64,000 nt of DNA from Candidatus Pelagisphaera phototrophica (GCF_014529625.1 NZ_CP076039.1:2728001-2792000), one strand, 5' to 3'. Shown: positions 33,431 through 42,926, counted from the first letter of the stretch. Made by a program: numbers and translations. The notes: generated from the sequence alone by a model not told the origin.

Positions 33431-33763
33431 GCATCTATACCGCTTTTCTTTCTTTACATATCTGTTGTGTCACGCTGTGGCCCATTAATATGGTAAGAAG
33501 ATGGGGTACTAGGTTGGCTTGATGCTACAATATTAGGGTTCATAAATCTTGCTATAGCTATTGCGCTTGGAGTGGCGTTTTTAAAAGCGGTCGGTGAGAT
33601 TATTAGCCTATCTCTCCCGTCCGTTCTCTGGCTTTGGCCGATAAACAAAACAACGTGTAGGCCTAGAAAAGGCTAAAAGCTGCACGTGTGTCGGCGGTTA
33701 TAAAGTAACCTAACCCAGTTGGTTCCTTGACCCAAAGTACCCATCCTCGATAGATTGATCACC
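33431..33763. other. Region with a start-less membrane protein remnant
   Basis: A frame at 33497-33676 reads GWLDATILGFINLAIAIALG and GEIISLSLPSVLWLWPINK, clearly a membrane-span sequence, but no start codon or upstream part is present. It is probably the 3' remnant of a lost gene. Nothing else is visible. Confidence 0.45.
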
Positions 33764-34180
33764 TATGAAAAGGTTTATTATCGAGAATTGGTTTTAATCT
33801 GGGGTTGTTGGTCTTCTTTCTTTTCAACTCTACTACCTAACCCAGCTACCAATTTCAGGGACTGTCTGGGTAAGGGGTGCTTCCCTCGATGTTAACAATC
33901 CTGTCTATGTCCAAGGTACTGTTGATGTTGGAAACGAAGTCCAAGTCTTAGGTTTTGTCGATGTCTTCGTTACTGTCGCCGTTGGTAACACGGTAGATGT
34001 CTCATGAACTGTCGATGTCGATAACACGGTAGAGGTCCGGGTGGGTAATGTCTTACCAATCGATGTCTCGGTGGGAAATCTAGTCAGAACCAGCAGTTTA
34101 TGATACTGTTCATGTTCATGCGGGTAACACGGTTGATGTCGTGGTGGGAAGCTTCCGTGAAGCTTTTTGTTTAAGGACAT
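33764..34180 (+). pseudogene. V-G-N repeat gene with in-frame stops
   Basis: From ATG at 33764 (MKRFIIENWF, then TAA) the same frame continues with GVVGLLSFQLYYLTQLPISG and a string of short beta repeats: GTVDVGNEVQV, VAVGNTVDV, a TGA, TVDVDNTVEVRVGN, IDVSVGN, and after a shift VHAGNTVDVVVG. The layout of one span and a repeat tail fits a small anchored surface protein. Two stops and a frame change show it is inactive. Confidence 0.55.
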
Positions 34181-34305
34181 GTCTCAACCCTCGCAAGTCT
34201 TTCCCTAGCTTTAGCTAGTATCCCCTCATACTCTTCCTGAGTTACAATATTCCTCGTGTAACTCGTCTCTTTCTTACGCACCTCAATGCTGTGAGATTGT
34301 TGCTA
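34171..34305 (-). pseudogene. R3 gene fragment, copy 2
   Basis: The minus-strand frame ends at 34171 and reads QSHSIEVRKKETSYTRNIVT, then QEEYEGILAKARERLARV. It matches R3 copies 1 and 3. The start of the gene is missing. It overlaps the end of the V-G-N repeat pseudogene. Confidence 0.65.
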
Positions 34306-34464
34306 TCCCCTCGCCTAGAGATTAATTTTAATCAACCGATGTTTTTAAGCATGATTGGCACATAATATGCAAACCAGACTTCCCGAATCATGCCATCGCA
34401 AACACAACTCTGAAAAATAGTTAGCGGAAGGATGACCTGGAAACATAAAATAAGGAGAAATGAA

Positions 34465-34836
34465 ATGACACCTAAAGAATTAGTACAAAAAGGATACGAT
34501 TGTTTTGCATCAGGCGATATGGAAACCTTCGCCGGAATTTTCCATGAGGATTGCACCGTCACTATAAACGGCATGCACAAATTCTCTGGAACTTATAACG
34601 GGATAAATGAGTTTATGGACTTGTTAGCAATGATACCATCCCACTATGATAATTTTTCTCTAACCGTCAAGAATATGATTTCTGAAGGAGATCAAGTCGC
34701 AACTCAACTGGACGCATCTGCTGATGGATTGGAAGCTAGATTTGGGCATTTTCATAAGATTGAAGGGGGCAAGATAAAAGAGTTTTGGGCATACGATGAT
34801 AGCCAAAAAATGGCGCATGCAATGAAAGCCGTTTGA
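34465..34836 (+). CDS. SnoaL-like protein (NTF2 fold)
   Basis: The start at 34465 (MTPKELVQKGYDCFASGD) follows AAGGAG eight bases upstream, so it is preferred over an in-frame ATG at 34432. The 123-residue protein has the small SnoaL/NTF2 cone: METFAGIFHEDCTVTINGMH, YNGINEFMDLLAMIP, then VATQLDASADG and HFHKIEGGKIKEFWAYDD. Such proteins are isomerases, hydrolases or ligand binders; the exact reaction cannot be read. Confidence 0.85.
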   Translation: MTPKELVQKGYDCFASGDMETFAGIFHEDCTVTINGMHKFSGTYNGINEFMDLLAMIPSHYDNFSLTVKNMISEGDQVATQLDASADGLEARFGHFHKIEGGKIKEFWAYDDSQKMAHAMKAV

Positions 34837-34892
34837 TTTAATTTATTGGTTAGGCGTTCAGTTCGGGCCAAGACTATAAAAAAGCTTATGAG

Positions 34893-35084
34893 CTATCCGT
34901 CCGCCATCTTCCCCACCCGTTCTCGCACCTTGGCTAGCGTCTTCTGATAGTCTTCTTGAGTGACAACATTCCTAGTGTACCTCGTCTTTTTCTTACGCTT
35001 CTCAATTCGGTGAGCTTGTTGCCAGCTCTTCTCCTTAGCCGTTGAGACGTAGTACAAATCGCGGACGGTGGCTTTTGATTTGCC
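34893..35084 (-). pseudogene. R3 gene fragment, copy 3
   Basis: Minus strand, stop at 34893-34895. It reads GKSKATVRDLYYVSTAKEKS, then WQQAHRIEKRKKKTRYTRNV and VTQEDYQKTLAKVRERVGK. It is the best-preserved copy of this C-terminal part. The upstream half is not found, and the start of the fragment lies next to the end of the S8 peptidase gene. Confidence 0.65.
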
Positions 35085-35150
35085 GCATCGCGGACGAGCG
35101 TACCATTGCTGAGAATGAAACTGCCTTTGCTGTCTACGATGCTTTTACTG

Positions 35151-38100
35151 TTACTCCGTTATCTCATACACCTCAACAAGCACCTCACCAACTCCTTCGT
35201 CGGCCGATCTTACCTGTACCGTATAAACCCCTACATCGAGAGTTACAAGGACTGCGGCACTGCTTGTGTCGTCCGTCATAAATGGCCGTCCTTGGAATGT
35301 CTCGGCCGGTTCTAGCGGGAATGCTCCAGCCGAACTCATCGCAGCTACAATTTCCGCGACATTGTCGTTGTCAGCTTTCCAGTCGTCGATGGTAGCTACG
35401 ACGTCCGGCGGGTTGCCGTCCCATCGAGATTTATAAACCGTCATCTTCGGATTGGGGAGCGGCGACCCCACACCCAAATCCGCAAGCTTCGGCCCAACTG
35501 CCCGTATTAGCATTTTCTTCTGCTCGCCTAGAACTACAAAGCCTGGAGTGAGTATCTCGTTCTCTAGAAGTGCTGCGCGAGCGGATACATTGACAATCGT
35601 GCGGGAAGCTTCGGCAGCAGCAGCGATATCTACTGCCGAGAATAAACCTATTCTAGATGGATACGTTTTCAAAAGTTGAACAAGGCCGCTAAGATCATCG
35701 CGAGGATCACCACCTAAATCCGCGATCTCAATATCGCTGAAGCCATCAAAATTTGAATCGATTTTTTCCGGAGACGAACCGTAGTGAATTAATTCATCAA
35801 AATCTGAAAGCCCATCACCATCAGAATCCGCTTCAATATTCTTAATCCGATCTGACATAATCGACCCGATTACAACTTCAAGCTCCTCACGCTCAGCAGT
35901 TGTTACTTTTTCTTTGCTTAGATAGCACACGATATCCCAGCGGCTTGTGCCATCAAAACATATTCGAATTCTCTGATCCCTCTCATATTCTATCTCACCA
36001 GATATGATGGTCATTTCCCCATACATTTCCGCAAAATACAAAGATTCGCTTTCGTGATTCCCAAAAGAAAGCGCTGGTGCCTTTGACTTTTTAAGATAAT
36101 CCCAATCTTGATTCTCTCTAGACTCCAACTCATATAATTCTCCTGCAAGAATTCGGTCCAATTTATTTAAGTCCTTTACTCCCAAAATCCATTCGATTGG
36201 CTTTTCTTCTCTCTTGATGCGCATTGTTATGGAACCATCTTTATTCCCAAAGGACTTCCACTCACCTACGTCATTCAATGAATTCCACGAAGTGGGAATT
36301 TGAATACTGCCTCCAAACCCTAAGTCGGTCTGAAGGGCATTAGGATATGGGTCAGTGTTGTCTCCTATACCATCGCCATCCGTATCTATAGTCTCAAGAG
36401 GGTCCTCTGGGAATTGATCAACAATGTCAGGGACCCCGTCCCCATCACTATCCAGTAGCGGTAGATTTTCTATTTTATCCAGCCAGCCAGCATCTGCCCC
36501 AGTACTTATTGTCTCGTCTTTTTCGAATCTCCAAGATACAAAATGAACGCCACTTTCGAGGAATTTCTCAACCCTTTGCCAACCAGTGGACCCACTTACT
36601 CTTTGTTGTATTTCCTCATCTACTGCGAAATTGAGAAAATCATAACCCTCTTCGCTATCAACCTTCCAAAGAAAAGATAACACTGATGGACCTTCCAACT
36701 CGATGCTTATCCCACTTGCCTGCCCAGCTCGCAGAAATCCACTTTGAATCGAGTCCTCCCCGTCTGAGCTTACGAAACGAACCGCCCGCCATGCTTTGCT
36801 TGAATTCGAAAATTGAGAATCGCTACTTGCCTCGGTTGCTTCGCTGATCGTCAGAAGCGTGTCAAAATTCACGCTTACTAAAATTTGTCCCTCTTGAGAG
36901 TCTTTCCCCCCTACCGCGAAACTATAGGCGACTCCCTTCTCTACCTCAAATTCTATATAACTCTGGAGTGACCCTAGGCCATTGTCGTTCCATGCAACAG
37001 GCACAAGCTGTTGAAGGCTATCACCCTTGTATACGCTTAAAACTGTATCAAAGTTGCTTCCTATTGTTGATACGGATGCTATGGAATTAGACGGTGCTAG
37101 GAAACTCCACCATGCGGTTGACTGCGGTTCGTTCTCTCCAAAGTGGACCGGTTCATAATTCTCACGACTTCCTCCAACATTGGTACCAACCATCCCCCCT
37201 TGAGTGGTACCATAAAGCTCCCTATCAGCAAAATCGTCGTTAGCTGGCTTCTGAGCAGCTGCCTCAAAGTTATGCTCTATTAGCGCGGTGCCGACAGAGG
37301 ATGAATAACCATCAACCGCGAAGTAATACTGCTGCCCTTCGGATGCGTTTATTGAAACTTCACTCTGAAGACCATTAGCGTCGTCGTTTGAGGCAATCTC
37401 ATCGAGGCTCAACAGAGAGGAACCTGAGTAAGCAGCGAGCGTGGTGTCAAAATCGCTACCATCAGTTTTCATTTTGAATACACCATCGCTTGGTGCTGTC
37501 CATTTCCACCACAATGAATTGATTGGTAATGAGACGCCTGCATGGTTGGGCTCTCCAGCTTCGCCGGAGGATAAACCAATATTGAAAGGACCACTAGTCC
37601 CGTAAATCGATTCCAGCGTGATCGCATCCTCGAACAGATCGTTTGCAACATAGACACCTGTTCTCTCAACCGTGACAACAGCCGGCGAGCTTTTGACTGC
37701 CCCAAACGCATTGGAAACCAAAACAGAGTAAAGTCCGCTATCCTCGGGAAGAGCCGACGCTTTAACGAACGTAGAGGCCGTTGCCCCTTCAATCGCGAGG
37801 TCATCCTTTAGCCATTGATAAGAAAATGGTTCAGAGCCTTCAACTTCCACCTTCAGACTGATTGCCCTTCCAGAAACTATTGTCAAATCTGAGGGGTTCG
37901 CGACTATCGCCGGTCCTGAGAGGCCGTCGCTATCGCTGGGATAATTTAAAACTGTGTTACCAACTGATTGGCCGTAACCATTTAACTGAATTGAATATGA
38001 AGTGTTCGCCTGTGCAGCAAATGAAACTTTGCTCGTCAGCCCATTGAAGTCGTCGTTCGAAGCCACAAGGACAAGATTCTCTAAAGACGATCCCTCGTAA

Positions 38101-40010
38101 ACCGCCAGAGTCGTATCGAAATCGCTACCTGAGGTTGTAATAACAGCTGTCCCATTCGTTCGAGCTGCCCATTCCCACCATACTGAATGAGTCCCACTTG
38201 AAGTCGGGTTTACCGGTTCGTTTCTGTCAAGTGTCGCCGCAATATTAGACCCCGACACGGCAGATTCAGAACCCGCAAGAACTTGTATATTTTCGAACCT
38301 ATCGTTGGGCGGCCTGCTAGCTATTGCGAACTCTTTCGTCAAGATACCAGCAATTTTCCCCGGAGCTGATACCGTGACAGTTAAACTCAATACCGTCGAA
38401 GATTCTGGAATTATGATTCTCGAAGAATATATTCCGTCCGAAGCAACTACGTCTCCCTCAACCCCCGTATCTATAAACTCAATTTGATCTAGACCCTCTA
38501 TCGATCCAGTTACAGAAGCTCCTAAAACTGTCGATAGGTCGCGAACGCTTACAAGGAACAGCGCAGATTCTCCTGATAAAAGTATTGAATCACTTTCATC
38601 AACATAAAGCGATAATTCAAGTTCGCCGTCACTCTCTGCAGCTAGCGCGTTTGAAGCATCCAACGTCCCCCCCGACGCCGTCCGCGTCTGCAAGTCTGAG
38701 ATTGTGCGTGCAGTATCTATGATACGAGTCCGCATTTCGCTAATTGAAATTCCCGGATAGTACGACTTAATCAGGGCAGCAACCCCTGAAACATGAGGAG
38801 CTGCCATGCTTGTCCCACTGTAAAATCCGTAAGATGAATCTGACTCGGCGGTTGCCGAAAAAATATCGACCCCTGGCGCTGCTAGATCAACAGCATAAAC
38901 CCCAAAGTTAGAAAAGCCCGCAATCACATCTGAGCGATCAATAGCCGCGACCGAAATGACATTTGCTGTGCTGTAGCTAGCAGGATACGAGGGGTTGGTA
39001 TCGTTATTATTGGATTCGTTACCCGCTGCCGCGACAAATAAGACGCCTGCTTCGCCAACGGCCACAATCAAATCCGCCATAGCTTGGCTAAAGCCGCCAC
39101 CTCCATAACTAGCATTTATTATGTCTGCACCGTTCGCTATCGCATATTCAATGCACTCCATTGCTCCTGACAGAGACCCAAAACCGTCCGCGTCCAGGAA
39201 TTTCAATGCCATCAGCTGCGTACTCCAGGCAACGCCTACATGATCGAAACCATTGTTCGCTGCCGCTCCTATCGTTCCCGCACAGTGGGTACCGTGGCCA
39301 TTATCATCGAACGGATCTCCTGATGCATCTAAAGCATTTAAACCGAAAACGTCGTCAACGTAACCATTGTTGTCATTATCGATCCCATCCCCCGCGATCT
39401 CATTCGGGTTCTTCCACATGTTGTCAGCTAAATCTTGGTGTGTATATCTTATTCCCGTGTCGATTACCCCAACAACTACTGATTTATCCCCAATCGTATA
39501 GTTCCAAGCTTCAGAAGCGTTAATGTCCGCATTTAACTGTCCTTCATTAGACCCATCATTCTTTAAGCCCCACAAGCGACCGTCATTGTACGCCAAATCC
39601 TCCGGCTCGAGATTAATACTCAGTCGCCAATCTGGTTCGACGTATTCAAACAAACCCGACGTCTCAAGCTTTTTGATTTTGTTAATCAGCGGAACTCGCT
39701 CACCCGAACCACTGGATTGTGGTAGTATGGGATCTAGAAACTGCAAAAGAGCTAAACCAGGAACTCCTCTAAATACCCTGGCTGTAGTCACCCCTAAAGT
39801 TCCCATTCGATTTGCCAAGACGTTCACGTCTTGCGAGAGAACGTCGCTTTTGTAGCGAACGATCACCCTCTCTGCGGAAGCCTCGCGATTGCCTAGTTGT
39901 TCGAACCGCTCTGTCTGTCCAATGGAAGACGCAACCAAAAAAACTAAAAAAACCAAAAGCCTCAAAAAATTGAAGGCTTTTAAAGTACTATCCACTAAAC
40001 TCGACCGCAT
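35151..40010 (-). CDS. Very large secreted subtilisin-family (S8) peptidase
   Basis: This 1619-residue protein has a signal peptide (FLRLLVFLVFLVASSIG) and an inhibitor-I9-like propeptide (about 45-130). The S8 domain (about 165-440) has D184 (VIDTG), H239 (HGTHCAG), N331 (AAGNESN) and S401 (GTSMAAPHVSG). A fibronectin/Ig-like stretch follows. Three or more repeats with PPNDRFEN, VWWEWAA and GSDFDTTLAVYEG are pre-peptidase-like, and an Ig-like module (QWLKDDLAIEGATAST) lies between them. Then come calcium-binding DSDGDGVPD repeats. The C-terminus (LIRAVGPKLADLGVG) is a module common in this phylum. Likely a surface or secreted protein degrader. Confidence 0.95.
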   Translation of the reverse strand: MRSSLVDSTLKAFNFLRLLVFLVFLVASSIGQTERFEQLGNREASAERVIVRYKSDVLSQDVNVLANRMGTLGVTTARVFRGVPGLALLQFLDPILPQSSGSGERVPLINKIKKLETSGLFEYVEPDWRLSINLEPEDLAYNDGRLWGLKNDGSNEGQLNADINASEAWNYTIGDKSVVVGVIDTGIRYTHQDLADNMWKNPNEIAGDGIDNDNNGYVDDVFGLNALDASGDPFDDNGHGTHCAGTIGAAANNGFDHVGVAWSTQLMALKFLDADGFGSLSGAMECIEYAIANGADIINASYGGGGFSQAMADLIVAVGEAGVLFVAAAGNESNNNDTNPSYPASYSTANVISVAAIDRSDVIAGFSNFGVYAVDLAAPGVDIFSATAESDSSYGFYSGTSMAAPHVSGVAALIKSYYPGISISEMRTRIIDTARTISDLQTRTASGGTLDASNALAAESDGELELSLYVDESDSILLSGESALFLVSVRDLSTVLGASVTGSIEGLDQIEFIDTGVEGDVVASDGIYSSRIIIPESSTVLSLTVTVSAPGKIAGILTKEFAIASRPPNDRFENIQVLAGSESAVSGSNIAATLDRNEPVNPTSSGTHSVWWEWAARTNGTAVITTSGSDFDTTLAVYEGSSLENLVLVASNDDFNGLTSKVSFAAQANTSYSIQLNGYGQSVGNTVLNYPSDSDGLSGPAIVANPSDLTIVSGRAISLKVEVEGSEPFSYQWLKDDLAIEGATASTFVKASALPEDSGLYSVLVSNAFGAVKSSPAVVTVERTGVYVANDLFEDAITLESIYGTSGPFNIGLSSGEAGEPNHAGVSLPINSLWWKWTAPSDGVFKMKTDGSDFDTTLAAYSGSSLLSLDEIASNDDANGLQSEVSINASEGQQYYFAVDGYSSSVGTALIEHNFEAAAQKPANDDFADRELYGTTQGGMVGTNVGGSRENYEPVHFGENEPQSTAWWSFLAPSNSIASVSTIGSNFDTVLSVYKGDSLQQLVPVAWNDNGLGSLQSYIEFEVEKGVAYSFAVGGKDSQEGQILVSVNFDTLLTISEATEASSDSQFSNSSKAWRAVRFVSSDGEDSIQSGFLRAGQASGISIELEGPSVLSFLWKVDSEEGYDFLNFAVDEEIQQRVSGSTGWQRVEKFLESGVHFVSWRFEKDETISTGADAGWLDKIENLPLLDSDGDGVPDIVDQFPEDPLETIDTDGDGIGDNTDPYPNALQTDLGFGGSIQIPTSWNSLNDVGEWKSFGNKDGSITMRIKREEKPIEWILGVKDLNKLDRILAGELYELESRENQDWDYLKKSKAPALSFGNHESESLYFAEMYGEMTIISGEIEYERDQRIRICFDGTSRWDIVCYLSKEKVTTAEREELEVVIGSIMSDRIKNIEADSDGDGLSDFDELIHYGSSPEKIDSNFDGFSDIEIADLGGDPRDDLSGLVQLLKTYPSRIGLFSAVDIAAAAEASRTIVNVSARAALLENEILTPGFVVLGEQKKMLIRAVGPKLADLGVGSPLPNPKMTVYKSRWDGNPPDVVATIDDWKADNDNVAEIVAAMSSAGAFPLEPAETFQGRPFMTDDTSSAAVLVTLDVGVYTVQVRSADEGVGEVLVEVYEITE

Positions 40011-40345
40011 CTTTTCTCCCTAGTCTCGCTGACTCGCAAGATCTTCCTACCACCTTTACTGTTTCGTGCAATTTTAAACTACTTATCGGATTTAGATAAT
40101 TATTCAAAACCTTCAAAATCTATTCAAATTGTTTCGAATTGAGTTTTTTCCATGAAGGGCAGCTTGCAGAAACCTATTGCGACCGAAGCAAGAACTGGTT
40201 GTGAGAGGCCCCTATTACGAGTTTTGTAAAAAAACATCTGCACAGTGATCAGCACTCCCTTAGATTTGGCACCATAATCAGGTTTTTTGCTGCTCGGAGT
40301 GAGTTAGAAATTGGCAAATCTGCTTAGATGGTAATCAATATTATT
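40011..40345. other. Upstream region of the S8 peptidase gene
   Basis: No gene is visible. The peptidase promoter (minus strand) should lie here. It ends at the first direct repeat at 40346. Confidence 0.4.
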
Positions 40346-40394
40346 GTTGATAAGAAATTCAATTGTACCGATTTGGTTCAGGGGGGTTGATAAG
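40346..40394. repeat. Direct repeat DR1, left copy
   Basis: GTTGATAAGAAATTC, then AATTGTACCGATTTGGTTCA and a G-run followed by TTGATAAG. The right copy at 41915-41970 differs at a few positions. The two flank a segment of about 1.55 kb that contains a beta-helix remnant and a glycosyltransferase gene. Confidence 0.7.
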
Positions 40395-40813
40395 CTCTAG
40401 GTACCTGGTTCTTAGACGACTCTCTTTTTGAAAACAGTCTAGGCGGTCTCAGAGGCCAGTTTTCCAGTAACCAAGAGTTTAGTTTGAGCATGTTCAACAA
40501 CAACTTCACCAGCAACAGCGAGAGTGGAGTCTTGTTGGAGAGTCTCGATACGAGCGAAGTTCTTTTAGAACTCAAGGGCAATCTCTTCACCGGCCACCTA
40601 CTCGATTTTGCTGTGCACCTACAAGCTAGGAATAGTTCAAGGTTCTGTCTTGATATGAGTGATAACCCGAGTGACAACAGTTATCGCCTCACTAGGATGA
40701 ATGCACTTTTTCAGGTTAAAGAACGCGACGATTTAGAGCTACTCAACACAGGCGGAGTTATATTCGACGGAGAGCCTTTACAAGACTTAGAAGATGGGGT
40801 TTGTGGATTCTAA
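40394..40813 (+). pseudogene. 3' part of a beta-helix repeat gene
   Basis: A frame opens right after a stop at 40391-40393 without a start codon. It reads LFENSLGGLRGQFSSNQEFS, FNNNFTSNSESGVLLESLD, LKGNLFTGHLLDFAV and QDLEDGVCGF. Repeated N-N-x-F and G-N strands are typical of parallel beta-helix surface proteins. The N-terminal and middle parts are missing, apparently cut at the direct repeat. Confidence 0.5.
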
Positions 40814-41628
40814 GAAACAACGATTCCGTACTGCTTCATCAGTTGGCCGACAACAGAATCTTCGGGGAATGGACTGAATTTATCGATCTTGTTTCGACGT
40901 AGAACTTCGTTGCAAAGATGGATTCCATGGGAGCTTTTAAATTGTTCTAGACTCCATTTTTCCGATGAACCAAAAAGTTGGATCGCTTCTCGCCACTCGA
41001 TGGGATGAAATGTAATCTTGGGTTTCCATGCTCCTTGGACCTTAAGGTGTTCAACGGCGGTAGCCAAGCCTTGCGGTCCCGTCGTTCCCCAAGGTATGGC
41101 CCCGGGGTCGAATCCTCTCTTGAGCCCCATGAGAAAACGACGACAGCGTCCTTTCCAATTTTCCCAGGGAAGCGCAGTGGTGAACGGTCGTTCTGCGTAG
41201 TCCGCTAGAAATGTCATGAGTTTTGAGCCCTTGGGACTCTTGATTACTCCGTTGGCCAAAGTGCCCTGACCGCCATAACCGGCAATGAGTTCTTCTGGAA
41301 ATCGGAACGGTTTGAGGCATACAATGTCCGTATCCACCCACCAATTTCCTTTGAGAGCTAAGAGTTTGTAGCGAAAATAATTTGCGAAGACAGCTACACT
41401 GCCCGTGCCTACGCCAGCTTGTGGACCATAGAAAAAGACTTTGTCCTCGTTGATGATTTCATTGGCATCTTTCAAGACTGTCCCCTCTGGTACTCCTTCC
41501 ACATCCCCGTAGACATAAAGATGAAAGGGATGACCATGACTTAGAAATGACCGAAGACACAACTGCTCTAGCGGAGAGAGTTTATCGCCGTACCAAAAAG
41601 ATTGGATGATGTCTAGATTGTCGCTCAT
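40810..41628 (-). CDS. Glycosyltransferase, capsular-polysaccharide/GT32-like
   Basis: This 272-residue protein starts DNLDIIQSFWYGDKLSPLEQ and has the DxD motif WWVDTDIVCLKPF (D99, D101), followed by AGYGGQGTLANGVIKSPKG and FHPIEWREAIQLFG. This is the pattern of GT32-type and related capsular-polysaccharide transferases that use a nucleotide sugar and a metal ion. The stop overlaps the beta-helix remnant by four bases on the other strand. It stands alone between direct repeats, suggesting it arrived or moved as a unit. Confidence 0.85.
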   Translation of the reverse strand: MSDNLDIIQSFWYGDKLSPLEQLCLRSFLSHGHPFHLYVYGDVEGVPEGTVLKDANEIINEDKVFFYGPQAGVGTGSVAVFANYFRYKLLALKGNWWVDTDIVCLKPFRFPEELIAGYGGQGTLANGVIKSPKGSKLMTFLADYAERPFTTALPWENWKGRCRRFLMGLKRGFDPGAIPWGTTGPQGLATAVEHLKVQGAWKPKITFHPIEWREAIQLFGSSEKWSLEQFKSSHGIHLCNEVLRRNKIDKFSPFPEDSVVGQLMKQYGIVVS

Positions 41629-41914
41629 GAAAGAAGCTCCCCAGTCTGAACAACCTACTGGGAGTTCGGCGAGAAAGAGCTGAAGAAGGTTGTGGTGAAT
41701 TGAAGGGTTGATTTTGCGGTATCAAGCTAGATCTTTCCATGGTTTGGTTGGATAACAAGGCTTTATCTGTACCGTTGGTCGATTTCGCGGAAATGAGCTG
41801 TTGTAGCTGCTTATCTGCTGGGCGAGGCTTGGGGCAGGACGCTTCGATATGCCCCGCTGGGATGTTGAATCCGGCGGGTTAATCGTACAGTCCTCAACGG
41901 CAGCGGGGAAGATG
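41629..41914. other. Region upstream of the glycosyltransferase gene
   Basis: No complete gene. A start-less plus-strand frame reads RWDVESGGLIVQSST and runs into the right direct repeat as VDRKFNYTDLVQG, so the repeat may derive from a coding segment. Low confidence. Confidence 0.35.
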
Positions 41915-41970
41915 GTTGATAGGAAATTCAATTATACCGATTTGGTTCAGGGGGTGGTTGGTTGATAGGA
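41915..41970. repeat. Direct repeat DR1, right copy
   Basis: GTTGATAGGAAATTC, then AATTATACCGATTTGGTTCA, a G-run with GTTG inserted, and TTGATAGG. It pairs with 40346-40394. Confidence 0.7.
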
Positions 41971-41998
41971 AAGGGGCCACGTTGATTCAATGTTTTTG

Positions 41999-42316
41999 AT
42001 GGGGGTTTTATACCGAGATGGCTGGGGAGTTGATGAGGACAGTTAGCAAGCTGCTCTTTGGTTCAACCTAGCCGCTAGGCAGGGAGATGGCAGCTCTGCT
42101 TTTTGTCTATCACTGATGTACCTGTACGGCGAGGGGATAGAGCAAGATAGAGTCGTTGCCAACGTCTGGGCCACCGTGGCCTTTGCTAAACCCATTGAAG
42201 GTGCGGAGGAGATCTTAACTATGCTCAACGAAGAACTGACCGAGGAAGAGATCGATCGATCGGTACAGATACTAACTGAGATTAATAAGAAGCACCCAGA
42301 GATGCTGGGAGGGTAA
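41999..42316 (+). pseudogene. Sel1-repeat gene fragment with an in-frame stop
   Basis: The frame from ATG at 41999 reads MGVLYRDGWGVDEDS, then TAG at 42044, then QAALWFNLAARQGDG, LMYLYGEGIEQDRVVANVWA and a C-terminal helix ELTEEEIDRSVQIL. Sel1 units (G-x-GV...A..W...AA..G...A...L..MY..G.GV) are clear. Only about two units and the tail remain. Sel1 proteins mediate protein contacts. Confidence 0.65.
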
Positions 42317-42358
42317 ACCTTGAGTATCTTCTATTGAAACTCAGATAAGGTCGAAGCA

Positions 42359-42894
42359 CTAAATCTCATGTGGACTCTTCTTATCTTTAGACCACTCGTT
42401 AAATTTGGTATAAAAGGGTACCCAGAAATCTGATCGGAAGTCATCCGAATTAGAGTGGTCAACAATGGCGTCATAATAAGTAGAGTCTTTTACTGGTGCA
42501 ATTTTAAGCCATTCCCAAAGCGGAAATCGTATTGCTGCTTCATGTAAGCCAGCTCTACCCATGGCTGGATCCATCAATCCATTCTGGGCTAGGAACCAGA
42601 CATCTCGGCGCCTAGCTCTCTCGGCCTCCTCATTTCGGGTTATCTGGTCCCATTCCTTTGGAGTCATGGAATCAAAGTCGAAACGGGAAAAAACCCGTGC
42701 ATACAATTCAGCGAAGTCCTCATAAGCAGCATACGAGACGTGCTGGTCGATGTAAGCTAATGCTCTCTCTTTTGTCATTTGAGAGAGAGCGATTGCTGAG
42801 TTTTGCCTCAACTCAAAGATAAGGAAAACAAGGCCAGCTAAAACGGCGACGTTCTAAGTACGGTAGTGAGAATTTGGATTGTGTTGGATTTCAT
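42359..42894 (-). pseudogene. Family F gene with a one-base deletion near its start
   Basis: The true start at 42894 encodes MKSNTIQILTTVL as in copy 1, but a single T is missing near 42855, which throws the next codons out of frame. The rest is open to 42359: AVLAGLVFLIFELRQNSAIA, ALSQMTKERALAYIDQHVSY, ERARRRDVWFLAQNGLMD and FPLWEWLKI. The hairpin leader is intact. Without the deletion the protein would have about 178 residues. Confidence 0.75.
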
Positions 42895-42926
42895 AATGCG
42901 GAACAACATAAGAATAAGCCGCATTA
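42894..42926 (-). promoter_or_regulatory. Start-codon hairpin of the broken family F gene
   Basis: Perfect 8-base arms TAATGCGG (42894-42901) and CCGCATTA (42919-42926), with the loop sequence close to that of copy 2. The arm ends on the A of the start codon. Confidence 0.55.

Noticed and set aside
33900-34160. GGTAACACGGT-type repeats as a possible CRISPR array
   Set aside because: Units are short, irregular and encode V-G-N-T-V; no constant repeat with unique spacers.
34845-34870. GGTTAGGCGTT as an integron attC core
   Set aside because: It matches the GTTRRRY core, but no paired RYYYAAC site or imperfect palindrome was found around it and no integron integrase is present.
39161-39855. 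Plus-strand ORFs opposite the S8 peptidase
   Set aside because: They are antisense to catalytic motifs of a well-supported gene and have low-complexity composition.
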